Source: Palaemon carinicauda (taxonomy: Eukaryota > Arthropoda > Malacostraca > Decapoda > Palaemonidae). Taken from it: a stretch of DNA of 64,000 nucleotides. The stretch lies in contig NC_090746.1 in assembly GCF_036898095.1 (NCBI RefSeq), forward strand, positions 108,950,172 to 109,014,171, in the 5' to 3' direction. The translations under genes and the position numbers were made by a program. The notes below the pieces were generated by a model. It was not told where the DNA came from and ran no database searches. It saw only the letters and a program-made list of their open reading frames with translations. Below, in pieces: positions 1-14,399 of this stretch (positions within the stretch are counted from its first letter, which is position 1; the number at the start of each line of letters is the position of its first letter).

Positions 1-1137
1 CCTTGCCTAACAAACCCTTAGCTTAACTTGGTTTACTTTAGCCTAGCTTAGCTTACCTACACTGTCCTACAATATCATATTTTAGCTTTAAATGAGTGCA
101 GTAAATATAGAATGGAAGTAAGGGATGCGCCTTAGCCTTTTATTCCTTAAATTGACCCACAAGCTCCTCAAATTCCTACCTGGCTTCGGGTGATCCACAA
201 CTTAAGTTTGTCTACAGCTTTGGGCAAAGATAAATAAAAAAAAGCCTAACTTAAATAGGAACTTTAGGTAGAAACACTTCTAACTTACCTTATACATTGC
301 TCAATTCAATTTTGTAAGGTTTTATTTACTATTAAAATGTGAATAAACTAGTATTATGTAGTGAATATTTGTAACAAATTAGTTTAAGAAGACACCAATC
401 ATGATTATGTTGTATTTACAGAAATTCTTCTTAGGCAAAAGAGGTTAAGATTTGATGTTTTGTGTAACTGTTGATTGCTGATCTGGTACTGGCTTTTGTG
501 GTGTTGAGTGAAATAGATATAAATATTATTGATATTGTCAAATTGAACAAATTTGCTTAAATATTACAGCATGTAGTTAAAAGGGTAATGATATGTTACT
601 TGAATATCATAGTAAATAAGAATTCACCATAAGAAATAGGTGTGTACAGGTTGTTTTGTGTCTTTTTTTATATCAATAAAAATGTGGACACCAATTCAGT
701 TTCCAAAGTTTAATATTGATTTTGAAGAAGGTTATGGTGTCTTATTGCCAAAATATTCGCGACTGCTTACGGAAACTTTTTTATTTTCTCATAGCCTTTA
801 CCTAACAATTAGAGCCAATTCTTATGGATAAGTTCACTCATGTTGACTCATTTTTACATTTTTGTCTTAAGTTCCACTGTCTGTTTTATGTCAAGGTTGT
901 TCCCTAAGAAAGTTGGATGTAACATCTGAGTTTTGCTAAAAGTTCTGATCCATACTCTTACATTACCTTACATTCCCATAATTTACCAACCCTCCCCTCA
1001 CCTACATATACTTTACCTGCCCTTACCACAACTACTCTTATCTTCATACTCAAACAATACCTACTCTTATACCTGACTGAAAGTCATTAGTATTTACAGT
1101 AGACGAATTTACAATGGAGGTACTAATTAGAATATCA
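1..1137. other. AT-rich non-coding DNA
   Basis: Mostly AT-rich unique sequence. The first 60 bases are rich in degenerate TTAGC/CTTA motifs, and about 940-1080 is a pyrimidine-rich run of degenerate CTTACC-like words. An open frame at 640-831 has no splice or homology support. No gene is seen. Confidence 0.6.
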
Positions 1138-1380
1138 TTGTTCCGACACTCAATACAAACACTTTTGCTCTTTATAGGGAATATGCTTTTGGTGAATCTG
1201 AAAACTAGTCATAAGACTTTTAAGAGAGACATAACCACCCACTGCTAGTTAGCGGGGCCCGATGAGCTAGCAAGGGGTAGACTAGCTACCCTGGTCACAT
1301 ACTCGCCTATGATATATTGTAATTTTTTTTTCTTCTGGCTCGGTAGACTGTGACTGTCTCTCTCCCCCGTTAACAACTGG
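1138..1380 (+). repeat. Left terminal repeat of DIRS-like copy A
   Basis: Aligns base by base, with many substitutions, to 20466-20700, the left inverted repeat of copy C: TGTTC start, GCTCTTTA block, AAGACTTTTA block, CACCC...CTAGTTAGC block, then CTCTCYCCCGTT. No matching inverted copy was found near 5.9-7 kb. Confidence 0.6.
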
Positions 1381-2689
1381 CTTTGACTTTTCACTCTTTC
1401 AAGGAGTTCTTAGGTTTTGGGGATCTTATCTTGTGGGCTTGTCCTGGCCTTGAAGAACGCCAATGTGACACCTTCATGTCAGCTGCTTAGATCTATCCCC
1501 ATTCCCTTTGTCCTACTTGCAGAGATCACTCTTGCTCGCAATTCTCTCCTCATAACAAGTGTCAAGAGTAGCCATCCTCCCAGTGGGTGAGGTGAGGCAG
1601 ATGACGGAGGGAGAAGTCTAAAGGGATTCTTCCCCTTCAGGGTTTTCCTCGAAATATCTCCGTCAGCTCGATCCCTCCATTCTGACTCTGCGCGCTTGCT
1701 GTCCTCCGGAGGATGATTGAGTAAGAGTGATGGCCGCATGACCCAGGGACAACCCGCAGTAGTGACCAACATCACTTCCCTTAGTGAAGCAATAGCATCC
1801 ACCACTGGGGTAGCTCGCAATACACTCCTCGTAACAATTGTCAAGATTAGCCGTCCTCCCAGTAGGTGAGGTTTGGTGGACGATTGAGGGAGAAGTCTAA
1901 AGAGATTCTTCTCCTTCGATGTTTTCCTTAAAGTTTTTCCATCAGCTCGATCCCTCCACTCTGACTCTGCTTGCTCATTGTCCTCCGGAGGATGCTCTTG
2001 TAAGAGTGATGGCCACTTGACACGGGGACAACCTGTAGGTGTGGCCAAAGTCGCTTCCCTAAGAGAAGGAACGGCATCCTCCACCGGTGTAGTCTCTCTG
2101 TTCTTTCCTTCCTTGGAGCATTTGGTCTCCCCTCTAAGGAATGGGTTTTCGAGAGTACTACAGTTAAGGAAACAGCAGGAGTGCATATCTGACTCCCTAA
2201 GGATTGACCACAGTCGTCCTTTCCAAGACACTGGAGTTTCTTGTGCCCCTAGCAGAAGCTCTCTCTGTATCTGGTCCCTTCGTTTATATAGATGCTGTGT
2301 ACAAACGAGAGCAGATGCAACCAGCACTCCTTGGAATTACCAGTCAGGGTTTTCTCTCTTGTGCCTCCTATTGCTGGAATATGAGGGTAACCCAGAAGCT
2401 GCTTGAATGAGAGTAATTTCAAACAGGGCTCCTCAGAGTTTCCAGGCAGAGTTTTCTCTGCCATGTCTCCTAATGCTGGAGTACTAGGGTAATCCAGATG
2501 CTGACTTAGGTTAGTCTTCTAAACTTGCTGATTACGTGATCTGCTCTCGGACAGAGTGCTAAGGTCCCGTAGTCTTTGAAGCAATGAGCTTTTCTACCCG
2601 ATATAGAGTGCCCCTCTCGTCCATGAGCGAGGCATTCCTCACCTGTAGAGTTCTCGCAATGGGGGTTTAGAATAAGTGCTCTATTTGTT

Positions 2690-3790
2690 AGACCTTGTTT
2701 CAGCACTTCAGAGCACCCAGATAACGAGTCTTTTGAATCGTAACCCTTTGGGGTTATTGCCTCAGAAGGCGATGCCGGCCAACTACTTGCGGTCTCCACG
2801 TCTCCCATCATATCCCCATAGTCACAACGAGTCTCATGAACAATACTCCTTGGGGGTTATTTCCGCAGATGGTGATGCCTGCTGACTACATGCGATCGCA
2901 TATCCCATCGTACAAAGGGTCTTGTGAGCTATAACCTTTCAGGATTATTGCCACAGATAGTGATGCCTACCGACCAATTGCAGCCACTGACTCTCACCAT
3001 TGTGTCCATAGATGATGATAAAGCTCTTGAAGTTTGTTGAGGCTAGGCCCTTCAGGACCTCCTCCTCTTTCCTTACCCTTGCAGGAGAAAGCTTGGTTTT
3101 CTTGCTGTGCGCTAACACACACACAAAAAAACCCTTTTTTCAGTCATACTCATGCCTCCTAATGTAGGAGCATATTAGACTTCTCGAAAACCTCTTTCAG
3201 GAGCGATGACAAATGTTTGTCTCGTGCATGAACGAGCAACCCCTCACGGATGAGTTCCTCTCGCAGACAAGGGTCTGCTGAAGTAATGGGCACTTGTAAC
3301 ACCTCTTACCTTTTCATGAAAGAGAGCCACCCAAACATTAAGCATTAGCAAGGTGCACGGGCAAGCTCCTCTTCCTGAAGAACAACTACAGTTGTTTGCC
3401 ATCAACCCGATAGTGAGGTTCTGGCACAAACTACTTCAGTTGCGCGTGCACTCTCGCCTTTATGATCGCCTGGTCTCACCAGGGAGGTGGAAACCTGCGG
3501 CAATGCAATCCCCCCCATTTTTTTTTTTTTTTTTTTTTGCCACAGATAACAATGCCTGCCGACTGCCGAATCCCACCATTGTGACCCCAGGGCACAATGA
3601 GTCTCATAAAACAATTCTTCAGGGTTATTATCTCTTGACTTCTTCCCCCTATAGGATAGAGAGCTCTTTGGAAGTCTCGCATGGTGTCGGCCTCCGATCC
3701 CCTGCAATCTCCACCTTGTCCAATCATGCCTACAGGGCACAACGTTCCTGTGAGACATAACCCTTCAAAGTTATTCATTTAAGCCTCTAT
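2690..3790 (+). repeat. Imperfect ~100-bp tandem repeats in the gag region of copy A
   Basis: A degenerate motif recurs about every 100 bases: an ACAAYGAGTCTYGTGAGC block, a CCTTTGGGGTTATTGC block, then GCAGATGGTGATGCCTGC and CCGACCACTTGC. Clear instances lie near 2740, 2825, 2930 and 3590. The same motif occurs in copy C at 21290-22640, so the array predates the split of the two copies. Some units translate to a recurring HNESHEQ-like stretch, but no long frame survives. Confidence 0.55.
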
Positions 3791-5679
3791 TCCCAATAGA
3801 ATGGAATCAGATCATGCTTACTTTTACGAACGATAGCAAATAAGTACACTTGACGTGCCTACTACCAACAAAGGTCCGATTGCTTTGCTAGCTGCGTGTG
3901 CTCCTCATATGCGCATGCATGCCAACGAACATGTTCACAATGCTTGGGCAAGTCAACGATCATTTTCTCGAGTAATGATGTTCCGCTTAGTTACACACAC
4001 ATTGTTCCCGCAAGCATCTCCACAAGCTACTTTGTGGGTGCTCACAATACGGAACTTATTCACAATGCTTTACCTCGTGTACGAGTACTTACCCTGAGTC
4101 ATGGAAGTTGTGATTTGACACACCCACATGCGGGCAAGCAAGCTAATACTACTGATGAAGACTGTTCACTTTGCCAGTTACATATGCTACCCATGTTGGA
4201 AAATGCATACCCGTAAGGGGTAGCAAGGGCTACCTACCATCATACAGAACCTACTGATAGCCCTTTTTTCTGAAAGGATGTTCTCATTTTTATGCCATTT
4301 GATGCTGGGAACCAAAGAAATTGGAACCTGGTTCCAATACATAATTAGGTCGTCTTTATCAGTCGATAGCTGTATTTCTTTGGGAAAATCTGGTTATCCA
4401 TGGCCCTTCTCCCTTGACATAGGTGGTCATCCCTCAAGTAGGCTCCTCTTTCATCCCCTTCATAAGGAATACCTTTCATTAGCGAAAAGGAGATCTCGTT
4501 TGCAAACAATTACCAACGATTTTCCAATCGATTATCGGGCGCAACAAACCATTCAGTCGCACCCAGTTCTTCGTCCTGCCCAAGGGTACCCGTCACAGGA
4601 GATCGGAGGAAACTTACCATATATATAGGTAAATTTTTCTGTATGTTACTGGTCCATAACCAGACTTATGCATACAACTACCTGGCTGATAAATGTGACT
4701 GAAGATATATCTCAACTTTGTTTTTCGGAAATGGTTGCTTGCGACCAATCGTTTGCTTGACAGCAACCAACTAGGGAGGTTTGCTGTAATGTTGTAATCT
4801 GTTGGCGATAGCTAGGCTACTCTAGTGTTTACCAGTCTGTAAAATGACATACATGACCAACTCCCATTCTAGCAAAGGCAGTTGGTGGACAAGATTTATC
4901 ACCCCTTTGCAGACAGTTGCTGGCAAGCAATCACATGACTTGACAGCAATCCACTTTAAATATTAATTCTTACCCAACCCCTCGGCATCCGCAGGCGCTC
5001 AGAATTTACCACCTTGGTATACCAAGCCAAAGGTCCCTTTCCAGCTTTTGGCATCGTAGAAGAGAGATGTGTTCTCAGAGTATCCACTACGTTTGGTATG
5101 AGCTGAAAGGGGAAAGACACAGTTCAAAACCAACCGAGAAAGGCTGTCACTAGGCCAAGTGCCAGATGTAGAATAGTTTCCTTCTCAGTGTCAGCAATGG
5201 AGGTCTATCACCAGGCTATAAACCAGGTCTTTAATAACTGAGGTTTCGCCATCAACAGAGTGATTCTCATTCATGTGTAGGTTGGACAGAAACTGTTTTC
5301 ATCATAGGGAGATTACCCGCCAGGTATGCGAACGAAGTCCTTCGTTATCTTAAAAGGGCCCCATACGAATGTTGAGGTTTACTTTGGATAAAAGCCTAAG
5401 ATCGGTGTCCTTTCTTATGTGGGTTTTGGCAGAATGAGTCAATGGGAGGCATAGCCTATCCTTTTATGTTCCCTATTTTGGGAGATGAAGGCAAGGCTCG
5501 TCTTTCTTCATACCATGTATTGCGGTTCAGAAACCAGCAGCAGCACTGGTAGAGTTGAGAAGAAAGTGACCAAGACCACGATCTCTACATGAATCAGAGA
5601 TTTCATAGATCATGTTCTCAATCCGTCAACTTCCTCTCGAAGGGAGACTCGAGCTGGAACTCCATGGAATATGAAAGAA

Positions 5680-5820
5680 TCTTTCTGCGATAAAGGTACT
5701 ACAAGCGGGCACCTGGGAGCGTCTGACATCATTCACGGCCCACTACCTGCAGGACTGGATCAACAGGTCACTTGATTTGTTTCCCCTAGGATCTATTGTA
5801 GCTACACAGCAATTGTCCTC
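5680..5820 (+). pseudogene. DIRS tyrosine recombinase C-terminal remnant (copy A)
   Basis: In one frame this stretch reads through VLQAGTWERLTSF, HYLQDW and a SLDLFPLGSIVATQQ-like end. These correspond to the last two catalytic positions of DIRS recombinases (Trp of GTW, Tyr of HYL) and the conserved C-terminal LG.(I/V)VA.QQ motif. The R and HxxR boxes are not preserved upstream in frame. It is a remnant of the enzyme that integrates the circular DNA copy of the element. Confidence 0.7.
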
Positions 5821-5934
5821 TCACAGGACAATTAGTAGCTTATCACAGGTTACGAATTAGTCTGGGAAGAATTTAAATATTACTGGCCTTTTCTCTCTTC
5901 ACCTTCCCCTCTCTTAAGTACAGCATCCAATACC

Positions 5935-6064
5935 CTGTCTGCTGGATCCGATCTGTCTGCTGGATCCGATCTGTCTGCTGGATCCGATCTGTCTGCTGGA
6001 TCCGATCTGTCTGCTGGATCCGATCTGTCTGCTGGATCCGATCTGTCTGCTGGATCCGATCTGT
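5935..6064. repeat. 18-bp minisatellite, 7 perfect copies
   Basis: Seven uninterrupted copies of an 18-bp unit, each containing a GGATCC site (CTGTCTGCTGGATCCGAT). The copies look identical, so the expansion is recent. Because 18 is divisible by 3, both strands stay open; the minus strand reads as SDPADR repeats, but there is no sign that it is a gene. The array lies where the 3' region of copy A stops aligning with copy C. Confidence 0.95.
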
Positions 6065-6149
6065 ATGCAGATAAGCTCAATGTAGCATGTAGCTGTTCTA
6101 TTATTATATAGAACTGTCGTCCCCACACTACTTATGGGGGAAGTGTGGA

Positions 6150-6965
6150 ATATCTATATAAACCCATTGTCATCAGTGTGATATTCGCAAACCTTTTGCT
6201 TAAATTTGCCTTGGACAATGTCACGGAATTTTCTTTTCGCTCACTAACCTCTTATGACATTGACCGCTGACCCACTGGTATTGCCAGGTCACTGGTTAAC
6301 CAGGATTCTTCACTCTCCACGCATTATTATGCTTAAATCAAAAAATATTAGAAGCAGAATGGTCCTTTCATCCACATGTTGCACAGAAAATTTTGATTAT
6401 GGGAATAACCATTGATCAGCATGTTCGCTATCCAGATCAACAAAATGCTCTCGATTGTCTGCTCTCCAGTCCCAAACCCATCAGTCTCTAGTGAATGCTT
6501 TTCATTATCCGTGGGACAACACTGCTGTCTATGGCTTTTAGCCATTCTGCCTGATTTGCAAAGTAATCAACAGAATGTTGACTACTCTGAATAAGAGTTA
6601 ATCTGGTGTCTCTCATATAACCTCACACCAAAGGGTACCCATAACTGTGGAGGCTTTTAGTCTAGGTAAAAAAAGAACTACCCCTATGGCTCACATATGG
6701 CTTTGCCAATCCCAGCAGAGATACCGCATCTTGGTTACATCCCTATGCAACTGATGGATGATTTTTTCGTCTACTTTCACTAGGAGAAGCTATCATTTCA
6801 GTCTGCAAACTAAAAGGATTGGACCTTTACTGTTAGTGGGAGCTTTTTATGATCATTAAGAACTTCGAACAGTCTTATCCTCATAGGAAACTCGAGCTAC
6901 CTGCTGGGGACATCACCCGAGTTCTCAGGTTCCTCAAGAGGCCCCTGTACCAATATTTGAGGATG
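6150..6965 (+). pseudogene. DIRS-like RNase H / recombinase fragment, copy B
   Basis: Broken frames show a post-RNase H region typical of DIRS polyproteins (LEAEWSFHP, then an LFA..N/SPVPNP motif near 6340-6480), followed by an internal recombinase segment (about 6840-6962) reading IKNFEQSYPHRK and DITRVLRFLKRP. The latter matches the LDVVLRFL region of the intact recombinase of copy E. Its RNase H side begins after the recombinase end of copy A, so this is a separate, internally deleted copy in the same orientation. Stops and frameshifts are present. Confidence 0.65.
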
Positions 6966-7961
6966 CATATACAGTATTGTATATTCTATTACTGTAAAGA
7001 TGGTTTCATTAATATAGGAATTCAGCATTTTTTAAGTGGGTGCCTCTTTATGACAGTGGTTAAACAATCAAGTGTTTGTAGGCAGAGGAGCATAGAGTTA
7101 TGCAAAGGAGATATTTACTTCAGAAAGAGTTATGTAAGAGAAATTGTTTTAAAGCTGTGTAGTTCAAATAGGCTGGTCCAGTATATCAAACGACTAAATC
7201 GTATAGAAATTAGAAGTGCCGAACGAGTATATGTAAGAAGTTTACAATCTTTGCCAACTTCACACCTGGCACTTTGAGAAAAATAACAGAAAGCAGTCAT
7301 AATGCGGGGATAGTTAGTGAGATGGAATAACCTCCATTTATTTCAATGTCTCCATTTTCATTCATTAAATGAAGGGATTACGTGACAGATATCTGCATCA
7401 CTGTTGTGTTGTCACTTTTTTTATTGCAATGTTATTCAGTCTCTGTCTTTCGAGGGACACTGCCTTCGGTGCACCAAATGTATAAATTAAGGGTTTCCCC
7501 TTGCCTTTATCCCAGCTTCATTTCTTGCAACCTTCTTTCCAGCTTATATGAACTTTTACTTCTTGCTGTATCTAAGGGGATTTCTCCTAATTCAATTCCT
7601 AAGCTGAATAGCCCCCCTAACCCTAACAGCATGCCATATGACTTGTATCAATAAATCACTTTCTGTAGCCTATTTGTTTGAATAAATGAATGGAAAAAGC
7701 TCTGTCCAATTAAACATTAATATATCCCTTCACATTTTGGGCTGTGCCATGAAACCATTAGTTAATACATGAATAGTAGGGACTAGCTTAGAGAATCATT
7801 TTATCTATAATAGTCTTCCTACTATCCTTCAGAAAAATCAGAACTCTCTGGCTTTGAATCTAAGTACTAAAACAGTTCACTGAAACCCTTTCAGATAGCT
7901 AAAGTATTTTAAAAGATTTTGATACCCTCTTATGTATTTGACCAGTGATATATAATTAGAC
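6966..7961. other. AT-rich non-coding DNA
   Basis: No repeat structure or convincing coding signal was seen. The open frame that begins at 6849 continues past the recombinase fragment to 7277 without recognisable similarity. Confidence 0.5.
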
Positions 7962-9941
<1,980 letters not shown>

Positions 9942-12012
9942 TTATCTATTCACCTATATTATTCTTATATTTTATTAATCTTATTAATTGCTTGATATGT
10001 AAATAATTTTCTTCTTCTTTATAAATTGTTTATCCCGTTTGCATAATTTAGTGTACTTACCCATAATATTTAACATATTTACGTTTTCTGAATTAAAATA
10101 CCCTTTCCGTTTTCTTTTGTCCAAACATGGGTCGACTACCGTAGTGTTCCCTTGAAACATGTACTTTGTCTTCTTGCCGTCACAGCGGTAGAAATCTGAG
10201 ACTAACGGCATACGCTACATATACACTGGTTCTTTATTGGGCAACTTATTTTGAAGTAGAATACTTACAGTGGACTTTATTATAAGTTAGGTATTGCTAA
10301 ATCTCTCTAACTCCAACTCAAGTTTGTGAGGCTAGGAAATATGTTTGGTCTACTGCACAGTGAAAAATGCACCAACTCGCAGTGGTTCATGTCTAGGAGT
10401 TAGTCAAGTTGAACCCAAGACACTGCTCCCTGAATCAGAACCGATCCAACTTATGAATAGAAACTTAGGTCAAAACATCCCTAGCAGCTTGAGGTGTATA
10501 CATTAAATATCTTCTAGGGATATCCCAGGACTGGAGGTACAAAGTGGATAGTCTTTTAATGATTCGTACACTGGCCAATGAAATTTAATGGTCAAATAAT
10601 GCTGAGTAATCAAATACCATTAATAACAAAATGATATGAAAAGTACAAAGTATAATAAATTACAGTGGCGCAAAATAAAATGGCAATTACAATTGACAAA
10701 ACATGGTATCAAATTATTGAAACATTCAAATAACATGGAAAACACGTGACATAAACCACTGTGCAAAATAACATGGCAATGGCGACAATGCATTGAACAA
10801 ATACTGTTGTTCGTTTTTAATCTTCTTAACTTTTTAATACTTCAAATGTAATGCTGTATTGCCAATGCAATTACGATAATGGTAATCTTATCAAGAATAG
10901 TACTCATAGAATTATTGTTTAAGGAATAGTGTTGATATGAAAGTACCAAGTACATAGTATATATGGCTGCTACTCTAGTTTTGGATAGCTATCCTAGCTG
11001 AATTTTGCCTATTTTTTTCACGAACACAGGTATCACTATTTTATCTGAAGATGTTTTTGTTGAAAACATAACAATATGGTAAAGTTTAAGGTTCAAACGA
11101 GCCTGTTATCTAAATACCTAAAGATGACTTTGTATATACCAATTATTTTAATTGATAATCCTAAAAAGTGACTATGTATTAAGTTAGTTATTAATAGTCA
11201 GATTATGACTTGAAGGTGAAGGACATTTGGAGTAAAGATATTTTACTTTTCTTTCAGATTGGCTTATTTACCCGCACATTTTAAATCTAAAAGCCGAGGC
11301 CAGCAAACAATTAGCTTTCTTGTGGGCAACCCGATTCGCCTAATAATATGGGATGGAGATGAAAATTAAAGGAACGCTGATGGCACAAGATTAACTTATT
11401 CATATCTAAATCAAACCTGATAACTGGGATGGAGGCTGTAAGATTCAACGAACTTCAGTTTAAAGATAAGTTGAAATTTTTATATATTTTTTTTTTTTAG
11501 AGACTTGCACCTCAGGTTACAGAGTAGGTAATAAGCATCTATAGAAAGAAACTTGTGTACATTGTACAATTTAATTGAGCATATACTACCTGGAAAAAGT
11601 GTAGTATCACAAAAATTCTCCTGAAAGTTAAATTTTTCTTCAAATTATTTTTTGTTGGACATAAATTTTGTCATTGTTATACATTATTAGTGTTATGCAT
11701 TCTAGATATACAACTACTTCTCAAACGGTAAATTCTCAAAATGTCTTCTCAGTGAAGCAGTAGTTAATGTAAGGTTAGATGTATAATTCATGGGTCCCAG
11801 CTTTCCAACACTCGACCTTAGGGCCATAGAATGCCATATTTCTTAAATTTGCAGTATGGTATTTATCGAATAGTTAATAATTGTAATGTTGCCTTATATA
11901 TAACATTTTTGCAAAAACAATGTTAAATATGTTAGTTGAGTCTAGTATTTCACATCCCATACACCCAAAAGTTATTCATAAACTAATTTGACCTGGGACC
12001 CCTTGATTGATG
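9942..12012. other. AT-rich non-coding DNA
   Basis: No gene, clear tandem array or element boundary was seen. Loosely similar pieces containing AAATAACATGGCAAT-like words recur near 10670 and 10760. Confidence 0.5.
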
Positions 12013-12029
12013 TTTACTTACTTTACTTT

Positions 12030-12675
12030 GATGGCTGCTTTTCCGGTCCCATACAGCAGGGGAACCCTGCTCTCTACAGGACCTCCACTGTCGTTTTACC
12101 TAGTTCGTTCAGAGTATTTAACGTTTCATATCGCGTATTGTTCATTTACTGTTAAATCGTCACTGTCAAAAGACTCATGAAATAAAAAAAAAAAAAGTCT
12201 TCAGTTTCATCTTGAAAGCCTTAATGTCTTCAATCATTCAAATGTTTCGTGGGAGCTTATTATATAGTCTCGGGGCCGCATATTTAAAGGCTCTGGAGCC
12301 TACAGTAGACATATATCTAGGTTCCAATAGTTTGAAACCATCTGGAACTATTCTCGTATCGACACGACTTGTTGGCTGCGCAATATGTAGCAGTTCTCTT
12401 AAGTATTTTGGACGTCCGGTTCTGATAACCGTGGGTTATTGTACATATTTTAAATTCAATTCTCGCTTTAATCAGTAGCCAGTGTAAATCGATTAGTATG
12501 AGGGTGATCCTTCCTCTAAGTGGGGCACCTTTTATCAGTCTTGCTCCTTTGTTTATTGTGTTTTGTAATTTCTTAAAGTTGCACTTTTGGTAAATTGTAA
12601 TAGAGTTGCAGTAGTCAATCCTGGTAATAACACTTTATCACAAGTATCTTTACAGAATTTTCGTCCAGGTACTTT
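12030..12675 (-). pseudogene. C-terminal region of L2-like polyprotein
   Basis: The minus strand reads, with stops and frame changes, through the conserved tail of L2/CR1 polyproteins: DYCNS, LHWLLIKARIEFKI (about 12460-12500), a NLPRNI-like basic stretch, and near 12040-12080 a GPVESRVPLL end followed by GTGKAAIK. It directly continues the reverse transcriptase fragment at 12676. Confidence 0.65.
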
Positions 12676-13569
12676 TTAATAAACGCAATATGGAGTTTTT
12701 ATTACATTATTTATTTGGGCATTTAGAGACAGGTTACTGTCAAGAAATACTCCTAGATCTCGAACTTTACTAGATATCGGCACCGAGTCATTATTTATGT
12801 TCATTTGAATATCACCTAAGTTTCTCACGCTGTTTCTCTTGCCCACCAACATGAATTCAGTTTTGTTCTCTTTTAATTTTAGTTGTTTAAATGTCATCCG
12901 TTCTCTAACACTATCAAGGATTCGGTTTAGAGTTTCAGTAGTGTTATGTATATCATTTATGGAGAAATAAAATTGTGTGTCATCTGCAAATAGTTTAAAC
13001 TTCACGCCATGCCTTTGTAGCATTTTCGATAGACCAATAGTATAGATGCAGAATAAGATTGGACCAAGTACACTCCCTTGGGGTACCCTTCCGTTTAAGG
13101 GTTCATATGATGAATAAGAGAGTCCAATTTGTACACCGTAATTTCTACCAACTTTATTTTCATCCATCATTTCTAGCATATCATTTATAACAGAGCAGAT
13201 GGCTGTCTCCGTATAGTATAGTTTTCTGTAAGCAGATTGGTTGTCAGGCAAAGCTTCTATTACTTCTAAGTGGCTGACTAGTTGTTCAAGAATTACATAT
13301 TCAAGCACTTATGATACGAAGGATAGATTTGAAATAGTTCTATATGAGCTTAATTCTTGGTAGTCCAGTGCATTTTTCAGAACTGGTGTGACTATAGCCA
13401 TTTTCTCAGATTTGGGAAACTTACATTCATCAATGCTTGCATTTGCTATTCTCATTATTATTTCGGCTAAACTAGGAAATTTGCTCTCTCCAATTACTTC
13501 AGATATTTGGCATAGAATCGATCGCGCAGTTTGTTTTCTTTGCTCTCTTGATAATTCTGGTGATGTCAT
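12676..13569 (-). pseudogene. L2/CR1-like reverse transcriptase fragment
   Basis: The two minus-strand frames 13569-13309 and 13308-12676 meet at a single stop. The first carries the SSYRTISNLS motif that precedes the palm domain. The second carries NQSAYRK, VPQGSVLGP (residues 75-83) and the catalytic FADD (residues 107-110), then the thumb region ending in DLGVFLDSNL. The palm segment with the first catalytic Asp is absent: the sequence jumps from a DENKVG stretch to RNYGVQIG, so tens of residues have been deleted. The enzyme would prime reverse transcription at nicked DNA, but this copy cannot be active. Confidence 0.85.
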
Positions 13570-13756
13570 CTTGTGTGATGTTGTTAAATCGCATTAATTT
13601 TGTCTGTGTGCCTGGTGTATCATTAATCTGATGTTGAGTATTTACAAATGATCTGGTTATATTTTTAATTTTGTTTTTAAAGAATACTAGAAAATTATTT
13701 GCTAGTTCCTGGTCACTGTATCCATCAGGTAGCTTCTTTTCTTTTACATTTCCCAT
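13499..13756 (-). pseudogene. L2-like polyprotein linker between endonuclease and RT
   Basis: An 85-residue minus-strand frame (LPDGYSDQELANNFLVFF...) resembles the region upstream of the reverse transcriptase in L2/CR1 elements, where a conserved ELA..F..FF..KI stretch occurs. It overlaps the start of the RT frame in another reading frame, implying a frameshift between them. Confidence 0.55.
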
Positions 13757-14175
13757 TATACCATTCAGGAGACGATATAACTTATTTATGTCTGTTGCTG
13801 CTTCGAGGATCTTTCTCTAATAGTATTCACTTTTTTCCTTCTTAGTAGGTAGTTATATTGACACGCATCAGTTTTGTATTCTACCCAAGTACTTTCAGTT
13901 TTTAACCTATTCCACTTTCTTTACGTCTTTTATCCCACTTTTTTACCAAAAGTCTCTCCATCAAACCAAGGAGATTGGTCTTTTACGGTTATAGTCTTTT
14001 CCATCGGTGGGCACAGGGTATCATATTCACTTTTACTCACTTTATTATAAGTGGTCATAAGACAGTTAGCACACTCAGCTCCTAACAGACGTTGGTCATC
14101 ATGATCACAGGGAATGTTGATAGCATCATTTATTTTCTTTGTAACTTCTTCAATAAATAGGGTAGGAGAAAAATT

Positions 14176-14399
14176 TTATTCATGTCTAAAGTTTATTTTC
14201 TTTACTAATGCATTTTTCTGTAGAGGTAGACTAAACGTAATAAGTTTGTGTACTGGGGAGATAGTACATTTCTCTTCGACTTTTAAATCAGCTACAATAT
14301 TATTCATGTCATCACTTAGAACTAAGTCTAGCGTATGCCCAGTTAAAGTAGTTGTACAGTCGACATTATTCACTAGTCGATATGATTCTAGTAACTCAC
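14176..14399 (-). pseudogene. L2-like endonuclease, C-terminal part
   Basis: The minus strand encodes NNVDCTTTLTGHTLDLVLSD followed by an SPVHKLITF segment, the C-terminal core of the apurinic-type endonuclease of non-LTR elements; the usual catalytic Ser-Asp-His reads Ser-Pro-Val-His here. The frame runs back into the 14395-14399 target duplication and continues on the far side of the inserted element at 16172, so the endonuclease was one frame before the insertion. Confidence 0.75.

Larger units (their letters stand above)
1138..5940 (+). mobile_element. Degraded DIRS-like retrotransposon, copy A
   Basis: The left end (from about 1138, reading TTGTTCCG) aligns with the left inverted repeat of copy C at 20466. 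The shared order runs through the CTAGTTAGC block, the CTCTCYCCCGTT block and a leader to degenerate gag-region repeats. The right part encodes a recognisable tyrosine recombinase C-terminus (about 5680-5820). From there the sequence aligns with the 3' region of copy C up to about 5940, where an 18-bp array begins. No right terminal repeat was found, so the 3' end is lost or replaced. The body is full of stops and frameshifts. Assignment rests on the recombinase signature and on collinearity with copy C. Internal limits of gag, RT and RNase H cannot be drawn. Confidence 0.65.

Noticed and set aside
640..831. 63-residue plus-strand frame containing FPKFNIDFEEGYGVLLPKYS
   Set aside because: Looks mildly protein-like, but there is no recognisable family, neighbouring exon or clear splice pattern.
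1479..2327. 282-residue minus-strand frame
   Set aside because: Lies antisense to DIRS copy A, with repeated internal segments and no domain; judged a shadow frame.
5880..6128. SDPADR repeat protein on the minus strand
   Set aside because: Created by an 18-bp tandem repeat; no sign of a gene around it.
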